Shown one piece after another: positions 9,345 to 19,123 of a stretch of 64,000 nt of DNA. The position numbers and the translations under genes were made by a program. Source of the DNA: Sneathiella litorea (lineage in GTDB: Bacteria > Pseudomonadota > Alphaproteobacteria > Sneathiellales > Sneathiellaceae); NCBI RefSeq assembly GCF_009882915.1, contig NZ_WTUW01000001.1:1054357-1118356 (forward strand). Direction: 5' to 3'. The notes under the pieces are model-generated. The model was not told the DNA's origin, did no database searches, and worked only from the letters and a program-made list of their open reading frames with translations. Each line of letters begins with the position of its first letter. Positions within the stretch are counted from its first letter, which is position 1.

Positions 9345-11114
9345 TTACATTCGTTCCGGCACGTCAATGCCCAGAATATAAAGTACCTGTTCCATCTGGC
9401 GGAGCGTGATGGCGCAGAGCCGGAGGCGCGATGCGCGGATCGCTTCATCTGGTTCGCCCAACACTTGGCATTCATGATAGAATGCGTTGAATTCCTGACT
9501 CAGACTGTAGACATGATCGCAAAGAATATTAGGCGCATTCTTCTCTGTGGCACCCTTGACGGCCTCAGGCAGGGAGGAGAGAGCAAGTATAAGGTTCCTC
9601 TCTGTGTCATGCGTTGCAATCAGGCGACCTTCGTTAAGCCCTTGTTCTTTGGCCTTGCGGAGCATGGATTTGATCCGTACCGCAGCATACATCTGGTAAG
9701 GACCGGTGCGTCCCTCAAATTTGGTGAATCTTTCCAAGTCAAAAACATAATTCGACATGCGCTGGTTAGACAGATCTGCATACTTGATCGCGGCAATGCC
9801 GACCTTTGTGGCGATATCGCCAAGTTCCGCCGTATCGAACCGCTCAGACATGCCTGATTCCGTTACGGTTTTCCGGGCTTCCTCAATGGCATCCTCAATC
9901 AAGCTGCGTAGACGAACCACGCCGCCATCCCGCGTTTTAAGTGGTTTGCCGTCTTTTCCGTTGACGGTGCCGAAACCGATATGCTCCAGATGGCAATCCG
10001 GCCTGATGCTGTGGCATTTACGGGCTGCACGGAAGACCTGCTCGAAATGAAGGCTCTGGCGAGCATCGACAACATAAAGAATCGTATCCGGGTTATGTTG
10101 ATCCTGCCGCATCTCAATGGTCGCAAGATCCGTAGTGCCATACATTACGGCACCATCAGATTTTTCCAGAATCAGTGGCGGCATCTTTTTCTTGTCGCCA
10201 TCTTCCGCCACCTCGACAACAACGGCGCCCTCGGAAACTTCAGAGTATCCTTCCTCCTTCAGGCGCACCATCATCCTCGGAATATAGTCATTCGTATCGG
10301 CTTCGCCGTTCCATTCGGTGAACTGGGCGCCGAGCAGATCGAAATCGGTGCGGGTTTCCGCAATGGAGATATCGCGCATGTGCTGCCAAAGCGCGCGATA
10401 TCCGGCGCGGCCTTTCTGCAATTCGAAGGTGGCGATGCGGGCCTCTTCAAGAAAAGCGGGATCCTCCTTGGAGCGGGCGGAAGCAGCAGGATACAGTTCC
10501 TGCAACTCCTCGACCGTGACGGGAGACATTTCTGGAAAAGGACCGGTAAAGTCCACATTGAAGTAGGGAAGCTCCGGCTGTGCTCGCTCAATCTCCTTGA
10601 TCAAGAGGCCCATCGGCAGGCCCCAGTCACCGAAATGAACATCACTGATGACCTCATCACCTATGAACTCGCGCAGACGGCGCAAGCTTTCACCGATAAT
10701 GGTCGCTCGCAAATGGCCAACATGCATCGCCTTGGCGACATTAGGTCCTCCATAATCAAGGATGACTTTTTGGGATTGATGCGCGCTGCGACAGCCAAAA
10801 TGTGCTTCTTCGGCAAGATCACTGATATGACCTAGGAGAAAATCATCACTCAGGCGGATGTTAATGAAGCCAGGGCCGGCAATGCTCAACTCAGAAAACA
10901 GGCCGGATTTTTCAAGCTCGACTATAACCTGTTCTGCAATTTCCCTTGGATTTCGGCCTACCTGTTTGGCAGCCCCCAACGCGCCGTTACACTGAAACTG
11001 TCCCAGTTCCCGACGCTGCGACAGGGACGTTCTGCCAAAAGAAGCGTCTATGCCGATGGTGGAAAAGGCTTGGCCGACAATTTGGCTCAACTGGTTTAAT
11101 AACGATGTAGTCAC
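9345..11114 (-). CDS. argS: Arginyl-tRNA synthetase
   Basis: Class I synthetase charging tRNA-Arg. The N-terminal Arg-tRNA domain is followed by the HIGH-type signature HVGHLRATIIGES (about residue 130), then the catalytic core with FGTVNGKDGKPLKTRDGG in place of KMSKS, and a C-terminal DALR anticodon-binding domain ending LGIDVPERM. I placed the start at a GTG (V T T S L L N Q L) preceded by AGGAAG at good spacing. This gives 589 residues, close to the family norm; the longer open frame from 11183 would add 23 residues that look unlike ArgRS. Confidence 0.93.
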   Translation of the reverse strand: MTTSLLNQLSQIVGQAFSTIGIDASFGRTSLSQRRELGQFQCNGALGAAKQVGRNPREIAEQVIVELEKSGLFSELSIAGPGFINIRLSDDFLLGHISDLAEEAHFGCRSAHQSQKVILDYGGPNVAKAMHVGHLRATIIGESLRRLREFIGDEVISDVHFGDWGLPMGLLIKEIERAQPELPYFNVDFTGPFPEMSPVTVEELQELYPAASARSKEDPAFLEEARIATFELQKGRAGYRALWQHMRDISIAETRTDFDLLGAQFTEWNGEADTNDYIPRMMVRLKEEGYSEVSEGAVVVEVAEDGDKKKMPPLILEKSDGAVMYGTTDLATIEMRQDQHNPDTILYVVDARQSLHFEQVFRAARKCHSIRPDCHLEHIGFGTVNGKDGKPLKTRDGGVVRLRSLIEDAIEEARKTVTESGMSERFDTAELGDIATKVGIAAIKYADLSNQRMSNYVFDLERFTKFEGRTGPYQMYAAVRIKSMLRKAKEQGLNEGRLIATHDTERNLILALSSLPEAVKGATEKNAPNILCDHVYSLSQEFNAFYHECQVLGEPDEAIRASRLRLCAITLRQMEQVLYILGIDVPERM

Positions 11115-11292
11115 GAAGCTTCCTGATCTTTTGAAATTCTTGCCTTGTATAGATGTTCCCTTGATCTTATCTGGGAAAGACATCCTGTGGCTTTATCTAC
11201 TGGAAAATCGGGGTGGGGCCAAGAAGTTTGGGGAAAGAGGCCTGTGATCGGCCAAAATATTCATCCGGGTCCTGAAATTTTGATCTCCTATC

Positions 11293-11320
11293 TTGACAGC
11301 TGAGCTGCTTATCATTACAT
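11293..11320 (+). promoter_or_regulatory. Predicted groESL promoter
   Basis: TTGACA is followed 16 bp later by TTACAT. The preceding base makes CTTGAC, which also fits the heat-shock sigma (RpoH) -35 of alphaproteobacteria, so housekeeping and RpoH holoenzymes may both use it. It sits just upstream of the CIRCE operator. Confidence 0.6.
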
Positions 11321-11334
11321 CCGAAGCGAGTTTG

Positions 11335-11361
11335 TTAGCACTCGATCCAATAGAGTGCTAA
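11335..11361 (+). promoter_or_regulatory. CIRCE operator (HrcA binding site) of groESL
   Basis: A perfect inverted repeat TTAGCACTC - 9 bp - GAGTGCTAA, matching the CIRCE consensus at every position. HrcA binds this element and represses groESL until heat stress. It lies between the predicted promoter and the groES start, about 45 bp from the ATG, as in other groESL leaders. Confidence 0.97.
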
Positions 11362-11404
11362 AAAAATTCCAACCAGTTACTTATCTGAGATGAGGGAGAC
11401 TTTA

Positions 11405-11692
11405 ATGAATTTTCGTCCATTGCATGATCGCATAGTGGTCAAGCGTATTGAAGCTGAAGAAAAAACAGCTGGCGGCATTATTCTCGTAGACAGCGCGCAG
11501 GAAAAACCGTCGCAGGGCGACGTTCTTGCCGTTGGTAACGGCGCAATCGCCGAAGATGGCACTGTTCGGCCGCTCGACGTAAAAGTCGGGGACAAGGTTG
11601 TTTTCGGCAAATGGTCCGGAACCGAGATCAAGGTCGACGGTGAAGACGTCTTGATCATGAAAGAATCAGACATCATGGGCATATTGGCCTAA
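11405..11692 (+). CDS. groES: Co-chaperonin GroES
   Basis: The 95-residue heptameric lid of the chaperonin. It starts [25 protein letters not shown], which includes the mobile loop that docks on GroEL (about residues 16-32, [15 protein letters not shown]). The open frame extends to an ATG at 11390, but that ATG lies inside the Shine-Dalgarno stretch GAGGGAG, so the ATG used here is the real start. It is the first gene of a two-gene operon under CIRCE control, followed after 30 bp by groEL. Confidence 0.97.
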   Translation: MNFRPLHDRIVVKRIEAEEKTAGGIILVDSAQEKPSQGDVLAVGNGAIAEDGTVRPLDVKVGDKVVFGKWSGTEIKVDGEDVLIMKESDIMGILA

Positions 11693-11707
11693 TCAACACA
11701 CTTGTGA

Positions 11708-13372
<1,665 letters not shown>

Positions 13373-13402
13373 GCCTGACACCATCTGTAAGGTTCGAAAA
13401 TC

Positions 13403-13432
13403 GGGCTGCCTTTCGGGGCAGCCCTTTTTTTT
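13403..13432 (+). terminator. Terminator of groES-groEL
   Basis: The stem GGGCTGCC / GGCAGCCC with a short TTTCGG-type loop is followed by eight T residues, about 30 bp after the groEL stop. Confidence 0.93.
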
Positions 13433-13478
13433 GGAAATAGAGGAGAGGTCAGAAATACTACGTGCGAGAGGCTGGCAA

Positions 13479-14102
13479 TCAGGCTTTTTCGAACATATGC
13501 ATAAAATTATTGGCAGGCATCGGCTTGGTAGCTTTGTGAAGAAGGTTGTGTTTGGCGGCTTCGGTGCGCACGGCTTCAATGTCGCGAACGCCAAATTCGG
13601 GGTCGAGTGACTTCAGCCAAGCTTCAAACTTTATATTGCTCGCGGCGGTATGCTCACCATCAATCTTAAAAGGGCCGTAGAGATAAAGACGACCGCCTTC
13701 CGATAATATCCGACCTGCTCCCGCCATCAACCCTTCAGCTGTCCGCCAGGGGGAAATATGAATCATATTGGCGTTGAAAATTGCGGTAATGGGGTGATCC
13801 ATATAATCAGCCGCCTCAACGGGCCAAACTGCAGCTGTCACATCCAGCCGGACCGGTGGCAACAGATTTTCCGAGGGGCTATGAGCAATCCAATCAGTTA
13901 CACTATTGACCTGTTCCGGATCAAAGTTACTTGGTTGCCACTTAAGTGGTTTGACATTGGGCGCCAAAAAGACAGCATGTTCGCCGCTTCCACTTGCAAC
14001 TTCGAGCACAGTCCCCGATTCCGGCAGCCAAGCCTTGAGTGTTTCAAGAATTGGCGTCCGGTTACGTTCGGTCGCAGGGGCAAATTGGCGTCTGTCCGTC
14101 AT
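13479..14102 (-). CDS. DUF938 family SAM-dependent methyltransferase-like protein
   Basis: The 207-residue protein has the DUF938 signature: RRQFAPATERNRTPILETL at the N-terminus, then a Rossmann methyltransferase motif I, VLEVASGSGEHAVFLA (about 37-52), and NANMIHISPWRTAEGLM (about 109-125). The family is predicted to bind S-adenosylmethionine; its substrate is unknown to me. Its ATG overlaps the stop codon of the upstream sensor gene (ATGA), so it is the fourth gene of the ECF operon and probably translated by coupling. That placement hints at a role in whatever stress this sigma factor answers. Confidence 0.85.
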   Translation of the reverse strand: MTDRRQFAPATERNRTPILETLKAWLPESGTVLEVASGSGEHAVFLAPNVKPLKWQPSNFDPEQVNSVTDWIAHSPSENLLPPVRLDVTAAVWPVEAADYMDHPITAIFNANMIHISPWRTAEGLMAGAGRILSEGGRLYLYGPFKIDGEHTAASNIKFEAWLKSLDPEFGVRDIEAVRTEAAKHNLLHKATKPMPANNFMHMFEKA

Positions 14103-14578
14103 TCGTCATCCGGCTTTTTAGGGTTTGAATGTTTCCTTGGTGGGAAGAAACCTTCCTTGAAGAAAGCTGCGCGTTTGTCTTCTGGAAGTTTCTTGGCAAG
14201 TTCCAGCATGGACGCCTGAAAATAACTTTCGATCTGGAGTTGCTTCGCGATCATATCTGCATATGTCTGGTTAATTGCGATAAGATCAAGCTTATCAGCG
14301 CTGAACAGGTCTGACAGTTTACGTCGATAATCATGAAATTCCTTGAAATAGGGCCGAATGCTTTTGCGGCGTTTCTTCCAGAAGTCTTCAAGCTCTTCCT
14401 GCTGGCTTTCGTCCAGAACGGTAACTGCAGCGCGGCGGTCAAAATGAAATCTGTCCGGGTGCCGCTTGCCCGCACCACGGTCAATCCATTGTGTGATGAA
14501 GAAGCCGCCAACAATGATATTAACGGCCACAGACAGAACCAAGGCTGCGGAGAGGATTTTATGCCTAGAGATTTTCAT
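14099..14578 (-). CDS. Membrane-anchored periplasmic sensor, CpxP/CnrX-like (heavy-metal-resistance family)
   Basis: The 159-residue protein has an N-terminal membrane anchor (about 7-30, LSAALVLSVAVNIIVGGFFITQW). A helical periplasmic domain follows, with FHFDRRAAVTVLDESQQEELEDFWKKRR and a long second helical hairpin around ADMIAKQLQIESYFQASMLELAKKLPEDKR. This layout resembles the CpxP / CnrX / ZraP periplasmic metal-stress sensors. Its start lies 14 nt inside the end of the anti-sigma gene and its stop overlaps the next start. In the known Cnr system the comparable trio is sigma factor, membrane anti-sigma and CnrX sensor. Whether it binds metal or misfolded protein cannot be decided here. 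Confidence 0.75.
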   Translation of the reverse strand: MKISRHKILSAALVLSVAVNIIVGGFFITQWIDRGAGKRHPDRFHFDRRAAVTVLDESQQEELEDFWKKRRKSIRPYFKEFHDYRRKLSDLFSADKLDLIAINQTYADMIAKQLQIESYFQASMLELAKKLPEDKRAAFFKEGFFPPRKHSNPKKPDDE

Positions 14579-15017
14579 AGTCACTTCCCAAATCACTCAT
14601 GGTACCCCCGGTGAAAAATGTTTCAGTCAGTGCATACTCGTCACTATTGTCTATTATATTAGGGCTTGAAAATCCAAGTAGAATTCCAAGGCAGGCGGCC
14701 ATCGCCATTCCTGCAGCAGGTTGCCAGATTGACCCAAAAGGCCAGAGGCTTTTGAGGAAGGGACCTGGATTAATATCCTCGGAACTTACCAGTACCCGGC
14801 CCAATAAATCGGATGAATAGGTCGCAGGTTGGGCAAGATCATCAAGAAGCTGATCAAATTTCTGTTCTTGGCGCAGCAGACTGCGGGCGACATCCGAAGA
14901 AGCCTGCAATCTTTTCATCATCTGAACGTCTTTCACTGGCCAGGCCTCCTCGCGGGCGCCATAGGCTTCGACGACTTCCTTGAACCGTTCAAGCTCTGCT
15001 GACAAGATTTCCTTCAT
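14565..15017 (-). CDS. Putative single-pass anti-sigma factor
   Basis: The 150-residue protein has a charged cytoplasmic N-terminal half (MKEILSAELERFKEVVEAYGAREEAWPVKD). One membrane helix (about 98-117, WQPAAGMAMAACLGILLGF) and a short periplasmic tail ending TMSDLGSDYENL follow. The size, topology and ATGA overlap with the ECF sigma gene upstream make it the expected anti-sigma factor, holding the sigma factor at the membrane until the adjacent periplasmic sensor signals. No zinc-binding HxxxCxxC motif is visible, so it is not a ZAS-type anti-sigma. The function is inferred from context rather than from a recognised domain. Confidence 0.7.
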   Translation of the reverse strand: MKEILSAELERFKEVVEAYGAREEAWPVKDVQMMKRLQASSDVARSLLRQEQKFDQLLDDLAQPATYSSDLLGRVLVSSEDINPGPFLKSLWPFGSIWQPAAGMAMAACLGILLGFSSPNIIDNSDEYALTETFFTGGTMSDLGSDYENL

Positions 15018-15586
15018 AGCTCTTCTCCATCCATTAACCGCCGGGCTGGTATCAGCAATTTCTTTAATTTTCGTCGACCACGTGCAAGTAAAGACTCAAG
15101 CGCATCGACTGAAATATCCATAACGGCAGCTGCTTCTATATTTCCACATTCCTCAAAATGCACCAAAGAAATAGCGATGCGTTGGCGAGATGGCAGGTTT
15201 TGCAAGGCTTCGTTGACCTTGTCACCAAGTTGCCGTTGTGCCTTTATTTCCAGAACATCTGGGCTTGGATCTGCCAGATCCGGGACTTCTTCATCACTAT
15301 AACGCCTCTGCGAACGCAAATAATCGACACATAAATTATGTGTGACGCGATGCAGCCAGGTTTTGATCTGTGCTTTGGCTTGCCATTTCGGAGCCTGCTT
15401 CCAAAGCTTGATAAAGGCTTCCTGAGCTATATCTTCGGCAAGGCTTTTGTCCCCCAGGATACGAAACGCCAACCGATATGACCGATCCAGATACAGGTCG
15501 GCAACAACACGGCTTGCAGAAGCATTGCCATCGGCGACTTCCTGCATAAGCTTAGCGTCTTTTTCGATCTCGCCTGGTTTATGCAT
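15014..15586 (-). CDS. ECF-type RNA polymerase sigma factor
   Basis: The protein has about 190 residues. Region 2 includes YRLAFRILGDKSLAEDIAQEAFIKLWKQAP, with the -10-binding surface and FIKLW core motif, and WLHRVTHNLCVDYLR. Region 4 is LPSRQRIAISLVHFEECGNIEAAAVMDISVDALESLLARGRRKLKK, which would contact the -35 element. It heads a four-gene translationally coupled operon with a membrane anti-sigma factor, a periplasmic sensor and a DUF938 protein. The frame opens at a GTG 15 codons earlier; the internal ATG fits ECF N-termini better. About 55-80 bp upstream is GGAAT - 13 bp - CGTATAA, a possible self-recognised promoter, though I am not sure of it. Confidence 0.9.
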   Translation of the reverse strand: MHKPGEIEKDAKLMQEVADGNASASRVVADLYLDRSYRLAFRILGDKSLAEDIAQEAFIKLWKQAPKWQAKAQIKTWLHRVTHNLCVDYLRSQRRYSDEEVPDLADPSPDVLEIKAQRQLGDKVNEALQNLPSRQRIAISLVHFEECGNIEAAAVMDISVDALESLLARGRRKLKKLLIPARRLMDGEEL

Positions 15587-15714
15587 TATCACCCGATGGA
15601 TCCTTAGGAACGGCAGTCCGCCATCCGTCACAACTATTACTTATACGGAGGGCGTGACTGATTCCGTCGCAATAAATTATTTTACGACTATAAATAGGGA
15701 AATAGGTCTGGTGG

Positions 15715-16299
15715 CTAGACCGATTCTTTTTCGGCTTTGGCGTCTTCGGCCTTATCCTTTTCTTTTTCCATTTCGGTCAGCAGATTTGGCTGCTCTCCTG
15801 CAATCTTCTGCATGCTGCCACCAATCTCTCCGCCCGGCTCAATCTCGATGTCGCCATAGCTAATTGTGCCCGTCACGCAACCGGTTTTGCGTATCACGAG
15901 ACGTTTGCGAGCTTTCATTGTGCCGTCGAATTTACCGGAAATGTCGGCCGTATCTATATCAACGGTCCCATTGAACATCCCGCTTTCGCTGATCTCGATT
16001 TCCTTACTGGTCATTGACGCTTCGACCTTCCCCTCGACGATCAACCGATCACAGGCTGTAATTTCGCCCTTCAAGTGGATATCTGCGCCAACGTGAAGTT
16101 TACTGCCTTCTTTTTTCGCCTCAGCCGCGCCGCCGTAAGTTGCAGGCTTCGAACGCATGTTGTTATCAATACCAAAGCTTCTTGTTCCGCCAGTTGTTGT
16201 CATTGGTTTTACTCTGCTTTCAAGTTTTTGATCAGAAGGAGAGGGAGTATCCTTTTTGGTTTCCGGTGCATCGGATAATTTCGGTTTCTTTTGAAACAT
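15715..16299 (-). CDS. Bactofilin (polymer-forming cytoskeletal protein)
   Basis: The 194-residue protein has a disordered, charged N-terminal region (MFQKKPKLSDAPETKKDTPSPSD). A bactofilin beta-helix core of about 110 residues follows, with repeating short strands: LHVGADIHLKGEITACDRLIVEGKVEASM, then EISESGMFNGTVDIDTADISGKFDGTM and IEIEPGGEIGGSM. The C-terminal tail is Lys/Glu-rich. Bactofilins self-assemble without nucleotide and position cell-wall or envelope machinery. The ATG after GGGGAAAAAT was chosen over the in-frame TTG four codons upstream. No peptidase M23 partner is adjacent. Confidence 0.9.
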   Translation of the reverse strand: MFQKKPKLSDAPETKKDTPSPSDQKLESRVKPMTTTGGTRSFGIDNNMRSKPATYGGAAEAKKEGSKLHVGADIHLKGEITACDRLIVEGKVEASMTSKEIEISESGMFNGTVDIDTADISGKFDGTMKARKRLVIRKTGCVTGTISYGDIEIEPGGEIGGSMQKIAGEQPNLLTEMEKEKDKAEDAKAEKESV

Positions 16300-16469
16300 A
16301 TTTTTCCCCAATAGTACTAAAGTCGTAATTTGCCGGAGTTGGCCATAGAATAGTGTCCGGCATGAGTTGGTATTTTGTCAAAACTATGGCAATAACCGTG
16401 TGTTTTCTTTTTATAGGCTACCACTAACTTTAACATATCTCTTGAAACGAAAACTGCAAATTTTGTGAA

Positions 16470-16688
16470 ATGATGACACCTTCTCGAAAAATAATTGGCC
16501 TAATCGGACTACTATCGCTTTTGACAATTTACTGCGCGATTTGCGTCTTTATTGCTGTTCAGTTCCTGCCGGACAATAAGGTGGCGCAACTGGTATTTTA
16601 TCCGTTCGCAGGTATCATCTGGATTTTCCCGGCGGCGAAAATTATCAAATGGATGCAGATGCCTTTGGATAAAGAAAAGCTGGAATAA
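16470..16688 (+). CDS. DUF2842 family small membrane protein
   Basis: The 72-residue protein has two membrane helices (about 9-30, LIGLLSLLTIYCAICVFIAVQF, and 41-58, VFYPFAGIIWIFPAAKIIKW). It matches the DUF2842 layout of short alphaproteobacterial inner-membrane proteins, with the conserved GIIWIFPAAKIIKWM near the end. The function is unknown. The first of two adjacent ATG codons is used. A strong terminator follows the stop immediately. Confidence 0.8.
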   Translation: MMTPSRKIIGLIGLLSLLTIYCAICVFIAVQFLPDNKVAQLVFYPFAGIIWIFPAAKIIKWMQMPLDKEKLE

Positions 16689-16690
16689 AA

Positions 16691-16723
16691 AAGCCGGATC
16701 GAGAGGGGGGATCGATCCGGCTT
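16691..16723 (+). terminator. Terminator after the DUF2842 gene
   Basis: The stem AAGCCGGATCGA / TCGATCCGGCTT is 12 bp and perfect, with a G-rich loop, and starts 2 bp after the stop codon. The T run is short (TTT), so termination may be partial. Confidence 0.75.
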
Positions 16724-17010
16724 TACATTGCCTTTCAATGGGAGAGGGGGACTTTCCCAAGGATCAGCAAAAGATTTATAGCGTCTGTACTAAGCTATAC
16801 ATCCTATCTGGTGCTTTTTTTAATAATTTCCAGTGATCAATATCACTCTTTTTACATGTTCGGCTCTTGCCTGCTGGGCCGAATCGCCAAGAATAGAAAA
16901 AATGACTAAAATATAATATGTTAGCTGCCAAGTAGCCGTTAGTGCATAGTCTCTTTAATATTAGAAAAATATGACCGTTTTACGGCAGATTATGCAGATT
17001 TCCCCGTAAA
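16724..17010. other. Non-coding AT-rich interval
   Basis: This lies between the DUF2842 terminator and the end of the convergent alpha/beta hydrolase gene. Apart from short out-of-frame stretches I see no gene, RNA structure or clear regulatory site. Confidence 0.5.
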
Positions 17011-17769
17011 CTACAGCATATTACCAATGCGCTCGGTCGCCAGGATCAGGCGGGTAATATCATCCGGCTCAGATAAGCGATGATCCCCGTTTTTGATCAG
17101 TGAGACGGTCACATCCTCGCCGACCAGGGCCTCCTGAATTTTCAGGGCGGTTTGCCAGGGCACACTGTCATCTTTCATCCCCTGCAACAGATGTACGGGG
17201 CAGGTTACGTTTATGGGGCCGTCCAGAAGAAAGTTACGTGGCCCATCATCAAGCAGCTTTCTGGAAATGATGTAGGGCTCGTCAGAATATTCGGAAGGCT
17301 GTTCCCAAAACCCTTTGGATTCGATGGCGTCCTTTCCATCCTGTGGCATGTCGTCCCACATGCGCGCGGTGAAATCGGGCGCAGCAGCAATTCCAATAAA
17401 TCCAGCAACACGTTCGGGTCGGAGAAGCGCCATACGCAATCCGATCCAGCCTCCCATAGAGGAACCAACGATGATTTGTGGTCCGGCCGTGCAGTTATCA
17501 AGTATTGCCAATGCATCATCAGTCCAGCGGCTGATGGTGCCGTCAGAAAAGTTCCCTGTCGATTGCCCGTGTCCAAGATAGTCAAATCGTGTATAGCTAC
17601 GATGGCGATCGATCATTGCCTTTTCGAGGATTGTCGCCTTGGTCCCTTCCATATCGGACATGAACCCTGAGCAGAAAATCACGCCGGGAGAAAAGCCGGC
17701 TGTGTGGTGATAGGCGAGGGATTGACCATCGGGCCGAGCCAGCATACTAGGTGTGTCAGTCGAAGTCAT
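17011..17769 (-). CDS. Alpha/beta hydrolase (ABHD10-like esterase/thioesterase)
   Basis: The 252-residue serine hydrolase has an oxyanion region FCSGFMSDMEGTKA (about 33-46), the nucleophile elbow GSSMGGW, an acid in MKDDSVPW and a terminal histidine in NGDHRLSEP. The SGFMSDMEGTKA signature is typical of the bacterial relatives of ABHD10, some of which remove acyl groups from protein thiols or hydrolyse acyl-glucuronides. The substrate here is unknown. The frame continues 17 codons upstream, but the ATG of MTSTDTPSML matches family N-termini and avoids overlap with the divergent glycosyltransferase gene. Confidence 0.85.
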   Translation of the reverse strand: MTSTDTPSMLARPDGQSLAYHHTAGFSPGVIFCSGFMSDMEGTKATILEKAMIDRHRSYTRFDYLGHGQSTGNFSDGTISRWTDDALAILDNCTAGPQIIVGSSMGGWIGLRMALLRPERVAGFIGIAAAPDFTARMWDDMPQDGKDAIESKGFWEQPSEYSDEPYIISRKLLDDGPRNFLLDGPINVTCPVHLLQGMKDDSVPWQTALKIQEALVGEDVTVSLIKNGDHRLSEPDDITRLILATERIGNML

Positions 17770-17791
17770 ATTTGAATAGTAGAAGCCGTTG

Positions 17792-18973
17792 ATGAATAAT
17801 ATGGATCCTGAGCATAGCACTCCTTCACCGTTAAACGAAAGGCGTCATCCGACTGTTTTACAGATCCTTCCGGGTTTGCATGGTGGTGGTGTCGAGCGGG
17901 GCACGATCGAGATGGCTTCTGCCCTGAAAGAAAAGGGATGGACGCCGATTGTCGTCTCCTCGGGTGGGATCATGATCCATGAACTGAAACGAATTGGGGT
18001 CCGTCACCTCACCTTGCCCGTTGATTCGAAAAACCCTTTCGTGATGCGGCGTAATATTGCGCGGCTTGCCGCAATTGTACGGGAGTATGATGTCGATATC
18101 CTCCATGCGCGCAGCCGGGCACCCGCTTGGAGTAGTTATTTTGCTGCAAAAAAGACCGGCGCGCATTTCATCACGACCTTTCATGCGGCATATAATCGCG
18201 GTGGGTTTTTCAAGAATGCCTATAATGCAATCATGACCAAAGGCGAGCGTGTGATCGCTATTTCAGATTTTATCGCTGATCATATTCACCGTCATTATGA
18301 TGTTCCGCCAGGAAATGTCGTCACCATCCCGCGCGGCGTGGATTGCCGGAAATTCAATCCGGCCGCAATCCATGCGGAGCGGATCATTGAAATGGCGCGT
18401 AATTGGGGATTGCCGGATGGAATCCCCGTGATCATGCTCCCGGGCAGGTTGACCCGATTGAAGGGGCATCAAACGTTTATTAAGGCGCTGGCCCGGATTA
18501 AGGACATGGAATTTTTAGCCTTGCTTGTGGGCAGCACCGAAGGACGGGATGCCTATTGCGCAGAGTTAAACGACCTTGTGAAAGACAATGGCCTTGAAGG
18601 CCGGGTTCAGATAAAGGGACATTGCGATGATATGGCGGTGGCGTTGATGCTCTCTGACGTTGTCGTATCGGCAACGACTGTGCCAGAAGGATTTGGCCGC
18701 ATTGCCGTTGAAGCGCAGGCTATGGGGCGTCCGGTGATCGCCACCGCTCATGGGGGGTCCATGGAAACGATTATTGATGGCCAGACAGGCTGGCTAGTGC
18801 CGGTGGATGATGCCGAGACAATGTCGGACGCCCTTGCCGCTGCGATAAACCTCACCACCGATGAACGCGAAGCGGTTGCGCTTCATGCGAGAGAGCATGT
18901 CATGACTCACTTCGCTGTGGAGCATATGTGTAACGCAACAATTGCGTTGTATGAAGATATCCTCGGGCATTAA
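17792..18973 (+). CDS. Glycosyltransferase family 4 (GT-B fold)
   Basis: A protein of about 393 residues. The N-terminal Rossmann half begins VLQILPGLHGGGVERGTIEMASAL (GGG.E loop). The C-terminal half carries the donor-nucleotide site: MLPGRLTRLKGHQTFIKAL and the E-x7-E motif within VPEGFGRIAVEAQAMGRPVIATAHGG. GT4 enzymes transfer sugars from nucleotide-sugar donors, often in lipopolysaccharide or capsule assembly; acceptor and donor are not predictable here. It is divergent from the alpha/beta hydrolase, and no other glycan genes are adjacent. Several start codons (TTG 17789, ATG 17792, ATG 17801) are possible. Confidence 0.92.
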   Translation: MNNMDPEHSTPSPLNERRHPTVLQILPGLHGGGVERGTIEMASALKEKGWTPIVVSSGGIMIHELKRIGVRHLTLPVDSKNPFVMRRNIARLAAIVREYDVDILHARSRAPAWSSYFAAKKTGAHFITTFHAAYNRGGFFKNAYNAIMTKGERVIAISDFIADHIHRHYDVPPGNVVTIPRGVDCRKFNPAAIHAERIIEMARNWGLPDGIPVIMLPGRLTRLKGHQTFIKALARIKDMEFLALLVGSTEGRDAYCAELNDLVKDNGLEGRVQIKGHCDDMAVALMLSDVVVSATTVPEGFGRIAVEAQAMGRPVIATAHGGSMETIIDGQTGWLVPVDDAETMSDALAAAINLTTDEREAVALHAREHVMTHFAVEHMCNATIALYEDILGH

Positions 18974-19029
18974 TTAATCGCGAAAAATGAAGTCAGGGAA
19001 GCTAATTTCTCCATTAGGGCGTCTATCGC

Positions 19030-19057
19030 TTGACATGACCCGTCAGTTTTCTACATT
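19030..19057 (+). promoter_or_regulatory. Predicted thrS promoter
   Basis: TTGACA is followed 16 bp later by TACATT, about 70 bp upstream of the thrS ATG. The leader between them is GC-rich with partial inverted repeats (GGCCATGA / GGTCATGG) but I cannot show a regulated fold. Confidence 0.4.
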
Positions 19058-19123
19058 CCGGCCATGATTGTGGATCCAGGACAGGGTGTTGTTCGGGGCC
19101 GGTCATGGAATGGATGGTATTGA

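Noticed and set aside
9981-10835. 284-codon open frame opposite to argS
   Set aside because: It lies fully inside argS on the other strand, and its product has no recognisable motif. It is a by-product of the codon use of argS.
19058-19123. thrS leader considered as a tRNA-like operator or T-box
   Set aside because: The leader is too short for a T-box, and the inverted repeats are partial. No specifier or antiterminator element is seen.
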